From Scatavimonas merdigallinarum (GTDB lineage: Bacteria > Bacillota > Clostridia > Oscillospirales > Acutalibacteraceae): a stretch of 64,000 nt of DNA. The position numbers and the translations under genes were made by a program. Shown here piece after piece: positions 26,236 through 35,437 of the stretch; the stretch's first letter is position 1, and every line of letters starts with the position of its first letter. Where the stretch lies: contig DVFW01000042.1 in NCBI GenBank assembly GCA_018713055.1, positions 48,592-112,591 of the forward strand, read 5' to 3'. The notes below the pieces were generated by a model that worked only from the letters and a program-made list of their open reading frames with translations, was not told the DNA's origin and searched no databases.

Positions 26236-26439
26236 ATGAAAGAGAATATCCATCCCAAGTATGAGCAGACGACTATCACCTGTGCTTGCGGCAATGTGAT
26301 TGAAACAGGCTCAACGAAAAAGGATATCCGTGTGGAAATTTGTTCCAAGTGCCACCCGTTCTTCACAGGCAAGCAAAAGCTCGTTGATACCGGCGGTCGT
26401 GTTGACAGGTTTAAAAAGCGCTACGGTATGGGAAAATAA
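26236..26439 (+). CDS. rpmE: 50S ribosomal protein L31 (zinc-type)
   Basis: A 67-residue protein matching L31: start MKENIHPKYEQTTITCACGN, then CSKCHPFFTGKQK and a basic end VDRFKKRYG. The C-x-C and C-x-x-C pairs make it the zinc-binding (C+) form. It is a peripheral part of the large ribosomal subunit. It is transcribed alone, with its own promoter and terminator. Confidence 0.98.
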   Translation: MKENIHPKYEQTTITCACGNVIETGSTKKDIRVEICSKCHPFFTGKQKLVDTGGRVDRFKKRYGMGK

Positions 26440-26455
26440 AATTTTGTTTTTTTAC

Positions 26456-26491
26456 AAGGCGGCACAATTTTTACTGTGCCGCCTTGTTTTT
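26456..26491 (+). terminator. Terminator of rpmE
   Basis: AAGGCGGCACA / TGTGCCGCCTT stem followed by GTTTTT. Confidence 0.9.
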
Positions 26492-26513
26492 CTGTAGGAA
26501 AGGGGAGCACACC

Positions 26514-27143
26514 TTGGAAGATTGCTATAAAACAGTGGGAAAGGCGTCGCAGGGTGAATTTACACAGCGCCGTTCGCGTTTTATTGGGTATTGCCACCCT
26601 GTGCAGACACAACAGCAGGCCCAGCAGTTTATTCAGCAAATTAAAAGCCTCCACTGGGACGCCGCCCATAACGTATATGCGTATATTCTGCGCAGCGGGG
26701 AGCAGCGATACAGCGACGATGGTGAGCCGCAGGGAACGGCCGGTGTTCCTTGTCTGGAGGTCCTGCGTAAGAGCGAAGTTGCAGACGCAGCGGTTGTTGT
26801 TACGCGGTATTTTGGCGGAGTTTTACTGGGAGCGGGAGGGTTGGTGCGCGCGTATTCTCATGCAACAAAACTTGCATTAGAGGCTGGAGGTATAGTGAAT
26901 ATGCGCCTTTGCGCATTCTGTACGGTGCGCTGCAGTTATGACCAGTATGGGAGGATTGCATCCCTGATCCCGCAGTGCGGCGGCGCGGTGGAAGATACGT
27001 CTTTTACAGACGACGTTTGCATAAAATTTCATGTAGCGCAAGACAAACTGCCGTTTTTTGAAAAGCAACTTTCAGAGGCAACCAGCGGGCAAATTCGCAC
27101 GGAAACAACCGGGAAAGCGTATTTACCAGTAAAAAACAGATAA
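26514..27143 (+). CDS. YigZ/IMPACT family protein
   Basis: The TTG at 26514 is the likely start: GGGGAG lies 8 bases upstream, while the longer frame begins inside the rpmE terminator. The 209-residue product shows the IMPACT pattern RSRFIGYCHPV, AAHNVYAYIL, the SDDGEPQGTAGVP motif, VTRYFGGVLLGAGGLVRAY, and a C-terminal ferredoxin-like domain. The family is related to the translation regulator IMPACT. The cellular role in bacteria is not well defined. Confidence 0.93.
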   Translation: MEDCYKTVGKASQGEFTQRRSRFIGYCHPVQTQQQAQQFIQQIKSLHWDAAHNVYAYILRSGEQRYSDDGEPQGTAGVPCLEVLRKSEVADAAVVVTRYFGGVLLGAGGLVRAYSHATKLALEAGGIVNMRLCAFCTVRCSYDQYGRIASLIPQCGGAVEDTSFTDDVCIKFHVAQDKLPFFEKQLSEATSGQIRTETTGKAYLPVKNR

Positions 27144-27253
27144 AAATAAAAAATTTTTTCAAAAGTTTGCAGGAAAGTAAAAACTTTTGTCGTATAGTAT
27201 ATTGAATGCATTTCGCATATACGCGTATATTTAGTGAAGGGGAGGTGTTCTGT

Positions 27254-28240
27254 GTGCAGGTTCGTGAGCGTACGCAGCTTTGGGAAAGTGAAAAGCTCAG
27301 TTTATATGCGTCTTTATCGGCGCAAAGCAAAGGACGCGTACGTTTTCAGGAAGAATGCCCGCTTCGCACGGTCTATCAGCGTGACCGCGACAGAATTACG
27401 CACAGCAAGGCCTTCCGCCGGTTAAAGCACAAAACACAGGTGTTTTTGTCACCCGAGGGCGACCATTACCGCACACGCCTGACCCACACGCTGGAGGTTT
27501 CACAAATTGCACGGACCATAGCAAGGGCGCTTTTGCTCAACGAAGATTTAACAGAAGCAATTGCACTGGGACACGACCTGGGGCACACGCCGTTTGGGCA
27601 TGCGGGCGAGCGTGCGCTTGATGCGCTCAGCCCCGAAGGTTTCCGGCATTATGAGCAAAGTGTGCGCGTGGTCGAAAAACTGGAGGATCTAAACCTTACA
27701 TATGAAGTGAAAAACGGCATTTTGTGCCATACAAAGGGAAAACAGGCAAATACGCTGGAAGGGCAGGTTGTGCGTATTGCAGACCGGATCGGCTATATCA
27801 ACCATGATATTGATGATGCAATCCGTGCCGGCGTTATTACGGAAAGCGATATACCAAAGGAACTTACACAGGCGCTGGGCAATACCACAAGCAAACGAAT
27901 CAATACGCTGGTTTTGTCTCTGGTGGAAAACAGCGCGCAGGGCGTTCTGCAGATGGATGCAGGCACGCAAAGCGCGTTTGACCGGTTACACAGCTATATG
28001 TATGAAGCCGTTTATAAAAGCCCGTATGCCAAGAAAGAAGAAAAAAAAGTGCCGGATCTGGTGGAGCGTTTGTACTGTTATTTTTTACGCCACACGGAAA
28101 AGCTGGACAGCCATTTAAGGCAGATTGCCTGCGAAGAAGGGGCGCACCGTGCGGTATGCGACTATATTGCTGCAATGACCGACCATTATGCCGTATCTTT
28201 GTATCAGGAAATTTTTATTCCGAAAAGCTGGCATGTTTGA
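27254..28240 (+). CDS. dGTPase-like HD-domain triphosphohydrolase
   Basis: The GTG at 27254 has GGGGAGG 8 bases before it; the longer frame to 27206 is rejected. The 328-residue product has the dNTP triphosphohydrolase pattern: RDRDRITHSKAFRRLKHKTQ, RTRLTHTLEVSQIART (metal His), ALGHDLGHTPFGHAGE (HD pair) and RIADRIGYINHDIDDA. It hydrolyses dNTPs to nucleosides and triphosphate. It precedes dnaG by 33 bases, a conserved Clostridia/Bacilli arrangement, so it is likely transcribed with primase and sigma factor genes. Confidence 0.92.
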   Translation: MQVRERTQLWESEKLSLYASLSAQSKGRVRFQEECPLRTVYQRDRDRITHSKAFRRLKHKTQVFLSPEGDHYRTRLTHTLEVSQIARTIARALLLNEDLTEAIALGHDLGHTPFGHAGERALDALSPEGFRHYEQSVRVVEKLEDLNLTYEVKNGILCHTKGKQANTLEGQVVRIADRIGYINHDIDDAIRAGVITESDIPKELTQALGNTTSKRINTLVLSLVENSAQGVLQMDAGTQSAFDRLHSYMYEAVYKSPYAKKEEKKVPDLVERLYCYFLRHTEKLDSHLRQIACEEGAHRAVCDYIAAMTDHYAVSLYQEIFIPKSWHV

Positions 28241-28273
28241 ACCGTTTTACATAGAGAAAAGAGGTGGTACGTT

Positions 28274-30037
28274 TTGGCCTTGCCGGACGATTTTCTGCAG
28301 GAGCTAAAACTGCGCTGCAATATAACCGACGTGGTGTCGTCTTATGTGAATTTAAAACGGAGCGGGCGCAATATGGTTGGGCTTTGCCCGTTTCATGGGG
28401 AAAAAACGCCGTCGTTTCATGTGGTTTCAGAAAACGGATATTTTCATTGTTTTGGCTGCGGCGCAGGCGGAGACGTTATCACTTTTATCATGAAAATAGA
28501 AAATTTGGACTACATAGAGGCCGTGCGCCTTCTGGCGCAGCGCGCGGGGCTGGATATGCCGGAAAACACAAATGACCATGGGCTTTCCAATTTGCGCCGG
28601 CGTATTTACGAAGCAAACCGTGAAGCGGGGCGCTTTTATTACCGGCAGCTTTATACGCAGGCCGGAAAAAATGCTTTACAATACTTGCGCGGGCGGGCGC
28701 TGAGCGAACGAACCATCCGGCATTTTGGGTTGGGGTACAGCCCGCCGTCGCGCTTTGCACTGGTCGATCATCTGAAAAGCTGTGGGTTTAAGGACGCTGA
28801 GCTTGTACAGGCAAACCTGGCTGTACAGGGCAACCGCGGCGTTGCAGACCGTTTTTTTGACCGTGTTATTTTCCCTATTATTGATCTGCGCGGAAATGTG
28901 ATTGCTTTTGGCGGCCGTATTATGGGCGAGCAAAAGCCCAAATATTTAAATACGTCGGATACGGTTGTTTTTAAAAAGAGCGCAAACCTGTTTGCTTTGA
29001 ACCTTGCCAAAAATGAAGGCAGCCGCAGGCTGATTCTGGCGGAGGGGTATATGGACGTGATTGCGCTGCACCAGGCGGGTTTTACAAATGCCGTTGCAAC
29101 GCTTGGCACGTCGCTGACGCAGGAGCAGGCCACGCTGATGAAGCGCTATTCCGATGAAGTCGTGATCTGTTATGATGCAGACGAGGCAGGTCAGAAAGCG
29201 GCGGCAAGGGCCATCAGCCTGTTGCGCGGCGCAGGGCTTTTGATCCGTATTTTAACAGTGCCGGGCGCTAAGGATCCGGACGAATTTATCCGTGAAAACG
29301 GCGACAAAGGCCCCGCAAAGTTTAAGCAGCTTTTGCAGGCCTCCGGAAATGATGTGGAATACCGTCTTGCAAGGCTGAAAGAAAAGTATGACCTTGCGCA
29401 GACGGAAGGAAGGGTAGCTTATCTAACAGACGCGGCCAAGCTGCTTTCAACGCTTGGAAATGAGATTGAACGCGACGTATACGCCGGCCGTTTGAGCGAC
29501 GAGCTTGGCGTACAGAAAGACGCGATCCGGCAGCAGATGGAAAAATACAGCAGGCGGCAGTATGCCGATCGGCAGAAAAAAGAGTTTTATAAGCTGTGCA
29601 CGCAGACATCTGCGCGCATGGATAAAATTAACCCGCAAAAGGCGGGACATTTGCGTGCTGCAAAAGCGGAGGAAGCGCTGATTGCGTATATTATGAATAA
29701 TCCGGATGTAGCCAAGTCGATAATTCGGCAGCTGCCGCCGGACATGCTGCTGACCGATTTTAACCGCAGGGTCTACCAGGCGCTGGCTGAAAGAATAGAG
29801 CAGGGACAAAGCGCCATGCTGATGGATATATCCGCTGGTTTTTCCAGTGAGGAGAATGCGGCAATTGCAGAAATGCTTTCCCAATATACCACGCAGGCGG
29901 CAACGCCGCAGGCTGCGCAGGAATACATAAATACGATTTTATCAGAGCATGATAAGGTCAGCGCAAAACAGCTTGAAACGGCAGATCCGTCCGATATAAA
30001 CAGGTATTTGGAAAAGCTGAGAAAAGCAAAACAATAA
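28274..30037 (+). CDS. dnaG: DNA primase
   Basis: A 587-residue primase with a TTG start after GAGGTGG. The zinc-binding domain is C..H..C..C: GLCPFHGEKTPSFHV and HCFGCGAGGDVITF. The catalytic core carries the toprim pattern with EGYMDVIALHQAGF and YDADEAGQKAAARA. The C-terminal helicase-interaction domain is present (from about residue 440). It makes RNA primers for replication. The order dgt-dnaG-rpoD is the macromolecular synthesis operon. Confidence 0.97.
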   Translation: MALPDDFLQELKLRCNITDVVSSYVNLKRSGRNMVGLCPFHGEKTPSFHVVSENGYFHCFGCGAGGDVITFIMKIENLDYIEAVRLLAQRAGLDMPENTNDHGLSNLRRRIYEANREAGRFYYRQLYTQAGKNALQYLRGRALSERTIRHFGLGYSPPSRFALVDHLKSCGFKDAELVQANLAVQGNRGVADRFFDRVIFPIIDLRGNVIAFGGRIMGEQKPKYLNTSDTVVFKKSANLFALNLAKNEGSRRLILAEGYMDVIALHQAGFTNAVATLGTSLTQEQATLMKRYSDEVVICYDADEAGQKAAARAISLLRGAGLLIRILTVPGAKDPDEFIRENGDKGPAKFKQLLQASGNDVEYRLARLKEKYDLAQTEGRVAYLTDAAKLLSTLGNEIERDVYAGRLSDELGVQKDAIRQQMEKYSRRQYADRQKKEFYKLCTQTSARMDKINPQKAGHLRAAKAEEALIAYIMNNPDVAKSIIRQLPPDMLLTDFNRRVYQALAERIEQGQSAMLMDISAGFSSEENAAIAEMLSQYTTQAATPQAAQEYINTILSEHDKVSAKQLETADPSDINRYLEKLRKAKQ

Positions 30038-30078
30038 CAGGAAATGCACTTGTGTAAAATGAAAGGAATGGGTTTTAT

Positions 30079-31176
30079 ATGACAGTCATGCCGCCACCGG
30101 ATAAGAAAACGGTGATGAAGGAGCTTACAGAGCAGGGAAAGGCCAAAGGCCATCTTAGTACAAAAGAAATTTTGGACGCAATTGGAGAAATTGACTTTGA
30201 CCCGGAGCAGCTTGAAAAGTTTTATGATTCGCTGGAAACCATGGGTGTAGAGATCGTGGAAGATTTTGACGATATTCCGCTGGATGATATTGAAATTGCC
30301 GTTACGGGCAGCGCTTCCACACAGGAGGAAGCCGGAGCGGAAAATATTGCGATTGATGACCCTGTGAAAGTATACCTGAAAGAGATCGGCAGGGTGCCGC
30401 TTTTAACGCCGGAGGAGGAAATTGATCTTGCTATTCGTATCTCAGAAGGCGACGCCATGGCGAAAAAACGTCTTTCAGAGGCCAATTTGCGCCTGGTTGT
30501 CAGTATTGCAAAGCGCTATCTGGGAAGAGGGATGCAGTTTCTTGATTTGATTCAGGAAGGAAACCTGGGCCTTATCAAAGCGGTTGAAAAGTTTGATTAC
30601 ACAAAAGGTTTTAAGTTTTCTACTTATGCAACGTGGTGGATCCGCCAGGCTATTACAAGGGCCATTGCCGACCAGGCAAGAACGATCCGGATTCCTGTGC
30701 ATATGGTGGAAACCATCAATAAAGTCAAGAAAGTTTCCAGCCAGCTTTTGCATACCAACGGGCACGAGCCCACTGCCGATGAAATTGCCGAGGAGCTCGA
30801 AATGCCGGTAGAAAAGGTTCGGGAAATTATGCGTGTGGCACAAGAGCCGGTTTCTCTGGAGACGCCGATTGGCGAAGAGGAAGACAGCCATCTTGGTGAC
30901 TTTATACCGGACGACGACGCCCCCGCGCCGGCGGATGCGGCTTCGCATATGCTTTTGAAGGAGCAGCTTTCCGAAGTGCTTGATACGCTTACGCCACGGG
31001 AAGAAAAAGTGCTGCGGCTGCGTTTTGGACTGGAGGATGGGCGTTCCCGCACATTAGAAGAGGTTGGGCGCGAGTTCAACGTAACCAGGGAGCGTATCCG
31101 TCAGATTGAAGCCAAGGCTTTAAGAAAACTGCGCCATCCCAGCAGGAGTAAAAAGCTCAAGGATTTTCTCGACTGA
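30079..31176 (+). CDS. rpoD: RNA polymerase primary sigma factor
   Basis: A 365-residue sigma-A. Region 1.1 is short. Regions 1.2-2 read DPVKVYLKEIGRVPLL, then LVVSIAKRYLGRGMQFLDLI and YATWWIRQAI. Region 3 starts RTIRIPVHMVETINK. Region 4 has LRLRFGLEDG, the TLEEVGREFNVTRERIRQIE helix-turn-helix and LRKLRHPSRS. It recognises the TTGACA/TATAAT promoters seen all over this window. It lies 41 bases after dnaG. Confidence 0.98.
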   Translation: MTVMPPPDKKTVMKELTEQGKAKGHLSTKEILDAIGEIDFDPEQLEKFYDSLETMGVEIVEDFDDIPLDDIEIAVTGSASTQEEAGAENIAIDDPVKVYLKEIGRVPLLTPEEEIDLAIRISEGDAMAKKRLSEANLRLVVSIAKRYLGRGMQFLDLIQEGNLGLIKAVEKFDYTKGFKFSTYATWWIRQAITRAIADQARTIRIPVHMVETINKVKKVSSQLLHTNGHEPTADEIAEELEMPVEKVREIMRVAQEPVSLETPIGEEEDSHLGDFIPDDDAPAPADAASHMLLKEQLSEVLDTLTPREEKVLRLRFGLEDGRSRTLEEVGREFNVTRERIRQIEAKALRKLRHPSRSKKLKDFLD

Positions 31177-31226
31177 TTTTCTTTGTTCTGCAGGCCTGCG
31201 TATTTGTAGGAAGACGGTGATACAAA

Positions 31227-31652
31227 ATGTTTTCTATAGAAGAAACAAACGACATACTGGATGAAATAGCAGATTCCATTCCCTATGAACTTTATCGGGA
31301 ACTAAACGGCGGTATTGTGCTTTTGCCGGAGGCGAAATTACATCCCAAATCAGTCGGCAACGATTTATACATAATGGGGGAATACCACAGTTCCCTTGCT
31401 ATGGGGAGATATATTAAAATTTACTATGGTTCTTTTTGCAAGGTATACGGCCATATGTCAAAGGCGCAGTATACCGAACGCCTGCGCAAGGTATTGTTGC
31501 ATGAGCTGCGCCATCACAATGAATCTTTAGCAGGATATGAAGACCTCATTTTATACGATGAGCAGACGATCGCAAATTATTTGGAGCGCAAGGCGGCGCA
31601 AAAGCAGGCGCGCCTTGCACGGGAAGAACGGAAAAAAAAGAAAAACACATAA
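31227..31652 (+). CDS. Small zincin-like metallopeptidase-fold protein
   Basis: A 141-residue protein with no signal peptide. The HExxH motif is HELRH (about residue 92), followed by HNESLAGYEDL, which resembles Zincin_1-type proteins where the third ligand is acidic. A basic tail (AREERKKKKN) closes it. It sits alone after rpoD with a GGAAGACGGTG leader. Substrate is unknown. Its stop codon lies within the arm of the terminator shared with the MATE gene. Confidence 0.7.
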   Translation: MFSIEETNDILDEIADSIPYELYRELNGGIVLLPEAKLHPKSVGNDLYIMGEYHSSLAMGRYIKIYYGSFCKVYGHMSKAQYTERLRKVLLHELRHHNESLAGYEDLILYDEQTIANYLERKAAQKQARLAREERKKKKNT

Positions 31653-31706
31653 AAAAGATGGGCCTCCGGTAAAAAATACCAAGGTCCATCTTTTTTATGT
31701 GTTTTT
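31641..31706. terminator. Long bidirectional terminator overlapping two stop codons
   Basis: A perfect 21-base inverted repeat (31641-31661 and 31686-31706) built of AAAAACACATAAAAAAGATGG and its complement. It includes the stop codon of the zincin gene on one side and of the MATE gene on the other, so the last codons of both proteins are encoded in the stem. Confidence 0.88.
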
Positions 31707-33030
31707 ACGCAATCCGCTTTAATCGCCATTTTCCTGTTCTCCACCGCCACAGCATCAGCACGCCGCGGAAGCATTCGTCGGCTGCAAAAGCAACCCAAAG
31801 GCCGTTTAACCCCATACCCAATACGACAGCCAGCAAATACCCGCAGAAGGTACTTAGAATCCACATTGAAAAAATTGCAACGCCGGTGGGGAAGATAACG
31901 TCTCCCGCGCCGCGCAGACTGCTGATGATAATAATATTGCTGGTGCGTCCCGCTTCTACAAAAATATTCAGGATAATCAAAACGGCGCCTGCAGAGATGA
32001 CGGCGGTATCTTTTGTAAACAATGCCATCAGCTGGTAACGCAGAAGGATCCCCAATAAGGACAGCGCCATGCTGATTATAAATGCAGTGGAAAACGCCCG
32101 CATACCTTGTTTGTATGCGCTGTCAAAATCACGCGCGCCAACCTTATGACCAACCAGAATTTGCGCGCCCTGCCCAATGGATACGGTAAAAATATAAAAA
32201 AACATGGCAATATTTGACACGTAGGTTTTCGTGATCAGCTCTGTCTGCGTCAGAAAATTGAGTACAATAGCGGTAACCACAAGCTGGGATAAATTATAGT
32301 TAAAAGATTCAAAGGCAGACGGAATGCCAATTTTTAATAGAGAAAGCATATCCTTACCGGGAAACGGACGCAAAAGCTTAAATATTTTTGGCTTTTCTAT
32401 ACGTTTAAACAGAATAATCAAAAGCACAACAACGCCAACGATGCGGCTGAAGCTGGTAGCGATGGCAACGCCCCGAATACCCAGTTTTGGAAATCCCAGC
32501 AGCCCTAAAACGAACACTATATCCAAAAATGTGTTGATTATGTTCATTACAACGGTTACATACATGGTAACACGCGTAAAACCGTGATTACGAATAATGA
32601 CGGAAATTGTTCCCAGAAGCGCCTGTGTAAACAAAAACACGCCGACAATCAAAAGGTATTCCGTGCCATAATCAAGAATTTTTTCCTGCGCACCCATAGA
32701 TAGAAGTATTGGGCGGCTGAATATAGCAAGCAGCGCGCTGATCAAAATACCCAAAATCAGATTAAAAACAATAGAAAGAGCCGCAATACGGGACGCCTGC
32801 TCGCGTTTGTTTGCACCCAGCGCCTGTGAAATCAGCACTGCGCTGGCGCCGGAAATAACGGTAAATACAAGCGTGCAAAGGTTGACCGCCTGATTTGCGG
32901 TGTTTGCGGCGGAAGCGGCAAGATCGTCGTATTTGCTCAGGACAAATACGTCTATAAATCCCAAAAACATAAACAGAGCGGTTTCTATGAAAATAGGCCA
33001 GGATAAATGAAAAAGCGTCATTTTTTTCAT
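31705..33030 (-). CDS. MATE family efflux transporter
   Basis: A 441-residue, twelve-helix transporter of the MATE family (FHLSWPIFIETALFMFLGF start; VYTRVTMY-like loops; ISQALGANKREQASR; VGHKVGARDFDSAYKQG). The ATG has GGGAGG upstream. It probably exports cationic drugs or metabolites using an ion gradient. It is divergent from a PadR regulator gene across a region holding a large dyad, so PadR control is likely. Confidence 0.9.
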   Translation of the reverse strand: MKKMTLFHLSWPIFIETALFMFLGFIDVFVLSKYDDLAASAANTANQAVNLCTLVFTVISGASAVLISQALGANKREQASRIAALSIVFNLILGILISALLAIFSRPILLSMGAQEKILDYGTEYLLIVGVFLFTQALLGTISVIIRNHGFTRVTMYVTVVMNIINTFLDIVFVLGLLGFPKLGIRGVAIATSFSRIVGVVVLLIILFKRIEKPKIFKLLRPFPGKDMLSLLKIGIPSAFESFNYNLSQLVVTAIVLNFLTQTELITKTYVSNIAMFFYIFTVSIGQGAQILVGHKVGARDFDSAYKQGMRAFSTAFIISMALSLLGILLRYQLMALFTKDTAVISAGAVLIILNIFVEAGRTSNIIIISSLRGAGDVIFPTGVAIFSMWILSTFCGYLLAVVLGMGLNGLWVAFAADECFRGVLMLWRWRTGKWRLKRIA

Positions 33031-33092
33031 ACTTAAGCCTCCCTTTTATTGCAATATGGCACTCATTTTAGTGACGTGAATAGTAAATGTCA

Positions 33093-33134
33093 ACACACTT
33101 TTAAAAAATTTCTTAATTTTTTTTAAAAGTGTGT
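33093..33134. promoter_or_regulatory. Dyad operator between MATE and padR genes
   Basis: A perfect inverted repeat with 16-base arms ACACACTTTTAAAAAA and its complement, separated by 10 bases. It lies 62 bases before the MATE start and just upstream of the padR promoter. It is the natural candidate for PadR binding; it could also form a hairpin. Confidence 0.6.
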
Positions 33135-33143
33135 CATTTATTG

Positions 33144-33172
33144 TTGTTTTTTTAAAATATATACGCTATAAT
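33144..33172 (+). promoter_or_regulatory. Promoter of padR gene
   Basis: TTGTTT, 17 bases, TATAAT; it lies 9 bases beyond the dyad arm. Confidence 0.65.
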
Positions 33173-33259
33173 ATTACTGGCTATATAAACCCGTCGTTGA
33201 TGGTAAAGACTGCGGTGCGTTTATGTATGTTGAATCTTGAAAAAAGGAGGCTGGGAAAA

Positions 33260-33607
33260 ATGGGTATTTCTGAAAACCTGAAAAAAGGTACGTCCGAAAT
33301 GTTGATTCTTTTTCTGCTGGAAAAAGAAGACATGTACGGCTATCAGCTTGCTCAGGAATTAAGAGAGCGCAGCGAGGGCTATTTTGTTATGCCCGAAGGT
33401 TCCTTGTATCCTACGCTGTACCGCCTGATTGAAAAAGGCGTTATTACAGACAGGCAGGAAATCGTTGGAAAAAGACTGCGCAAATACTACCATTTGGAAG
33501 CGGCTGGCAAAGAGTATTTAAAATCTATTGTTGCCGAATACCGCTCCATTAACCTCGGCATTCAAAAGGTGCTGGGTGAAAATCTGCTGAAAGATATTTC
33601 AGGCTGA
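33260..33607 (+). CDS. PadR family transcriptional regulator
   Basis: The ATG at 33260 follows AAGGAGG; the longer frame to 33131 would start inside the promoter. The 115-residue protein has the winged-helix PadR pattern: LKKGTSEMLILFLLEKEDMYGYQLAQELRE is the DNA-binding core (read in parts), then EGSLYPTLYRLIEKGVI and RKYYHLEAAGKEYL. PadR proteins repress divergent efflux genes and their own gene until a ligand binds. Confidence 0.93.
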   Translation: MGISENLKKGTSEMLILFLLEKEDMYGYQLAQELRERSEGYFVMPEGSLYPTLYRLIEKGVITDRQEIVGKRLRKYYHLEAAGKEYLKSIVAEYRSINLGIQKVLGENLLKDISG

Positions 33608-33620
33608 TTTGAGGTAACGC

Positions 33621-33674
33621 AAAAGAGCCGCCGAACACAAGAAAGTTTTTTCTTGTTGTCCGGCGGCTCTTTTG
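33621..33674. terminator. Bidirectional terminator after padR
   Basis: Long stem AAAAGAGCCGCCG with an extended CAAGAAA/TTTCTTG inner part, ending in TTTT on either strand. It separates convergent genes. Confidence 0.85.
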
Positions 33675-33700
33675 TATTTGGAGCTTTGAACAAATTTGTT

Positions 33701-35399
33701 TTATGTTGAAACGGGAACATAAATGGTCATATTTTCATCCTCGTACTGTATTTTGTAATCATGAGAACGAACAAATTCTTCAATTATCAGCTGCTTTTCC
33801 GATTTTTCGGCAATTACATGCCTTTGCCAGCTGTAAGTATCTACCTTTGGCAGCAAAACAATGGGGAGCTGCGCTTTGTCGTGCTGCGTATACAGGTCGC
33901 TTTGCAGACGCTCTTTTGGGTAAGAATCAAAATTTATGCCGCATCTGTTCAAATAAGGAATCTTGTCGGAAAGATAATAGATTCCGTCGGCTCCATAGAG
34001 AATCATGTATGGGTTGGAAATCTTCGACAGCTCCCGGATGGCGGTGTTACAGAATTCTGCCCGAAATGCAGAAGTGAAAATACCACGCATCTTTTCAGAC
34101 TGTATGGAAGAAGTGATCTGCAAACGATTGGAGGGTTCCATAAATGCGCCGCTTAAAATCACAAAATTAAACGCAAAAGCTGCAAGCAGCAAGGTTGCGG
34201 CGCCTTTCAGCATATATGCCTGCGCCTTGTTTTTTGTTTTTAATTGCTTATATACAAAATAAATAATAGAAAGAGCAAGCGGAGCAAGCACAAAAAGCCC
34301 CAGCTTTGCGTGGTTGATTTTTGTGTTGGAGCCAATACACGGTATTGCGGCGATCAATATGCCGAAGATGAACAGCAACGCAAACAATGGTTCAAAGGTT
34401 TTGTCTTGCAGAAAATAGACGGAACCTATATATGTTAAAATACCAAAAACCAGAACAAGCGCCGGCATGTCAAAAGATTTGGCCAAATAGAAAACGGAAG
34501 CAAAAAGTACGCAGATATTTATACAGTAGACAATTCTTCTTGCCACCGTGTTTTCTATTTTGGCAACAAACAGAGTGGACGCGGCGCAGACCAGAGCAAG
34601 TACATAAGGAAATGTATTGGCCAGAGCCTGTAAAATGCCGGTAATATACCCACGCAGCAATGCTATCAACTCGTAGCTGCCGGTGCTGCCAGACTGTACG
34701 CTGAAAAAGCTGAGCGAAACGGGTGAAAAAAGGTCTATACACCATACGCCGGCAACGCTTGCGCCGACAGCAAGCGCCATGCCAAGCAGAAATACAAACG
34801 TCTGCTTAAAAAATAAAGAAGCTTTTTGACGTTTTACAATATTCCAATACAAAATGGCCCCGGCAAACAAAAGAAACATGACGTTTGGAAAGCGAAAGAA
34901 AATGCTGAAACCAGCGATAAGCCCCCCAAGAAACAGAGGAACTAATTTATTTTTCGTTAAGCCGGTAAACAGGGAAAACGCGCATAACACGGCCAAAAAG
35001 ACAGTCTTGGTGTTGTAATTTGCAATGTGGATAAAATTCATTGCAGACAAAACGGATAGTAAAATTCCCAAAAGAGCCACCGTTTTTGGCACAATCTTTA
35101 CAACCATTTTGTAGGCAAAAAATGCGGAAAAAAGGATGGTGCATACGTTTAACAGGTACAGAGCGCTCAGCCCCATAAATCCAAAAACCTGGTAAAATAA
35201 ATAGTCAAACAATCTGGAAAAGACCTGAGAGGTAGTTGTTTCGGTGGCATAATCTAAAAAAATGGGCTGCATTTTGCGCGTGATAGCCGGTGTCGTTCAG
35301 GTCAAACCCCTGCATTGCCATGAAAACAGGTAAAAGAATAATAGCAATCATCAGAAAAATGTCAGTTTTCTTCCACTTTTTTATTAGAGTTTGTCCCAT
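33701..35399 (-). pseudogene. GT-C-like polytopic membrane protein interrupted by a frameshift at T7
   Basis: Two overlapping minus-strand frames form one protein. The first (start 35399) gives MGQTLIKKWKKTDIF, one membrane helix and a first-loop acidic motif GFDLNDTGYH, then leaves the frame. The second (ATG at 35272, 523 residues) carries many membrane helices and a C-terminal soluble domain but lacks that first helix and loop. The switch coincides with seven T's (plus strand A7 at 35256-35262); removing one T joins the frames as HFLDYATE. GT-C glycosyltransferases need the first loop acid, so the second frame alone is probably inactive. It may be a pseudogene, phase-variable or a sequencing slip. 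Confidence 0.7.
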
Positions 35400-35437
35400 A
35401 GAGCTTTTTATGCCCCCTTAAAATTTGAATACGCGCT

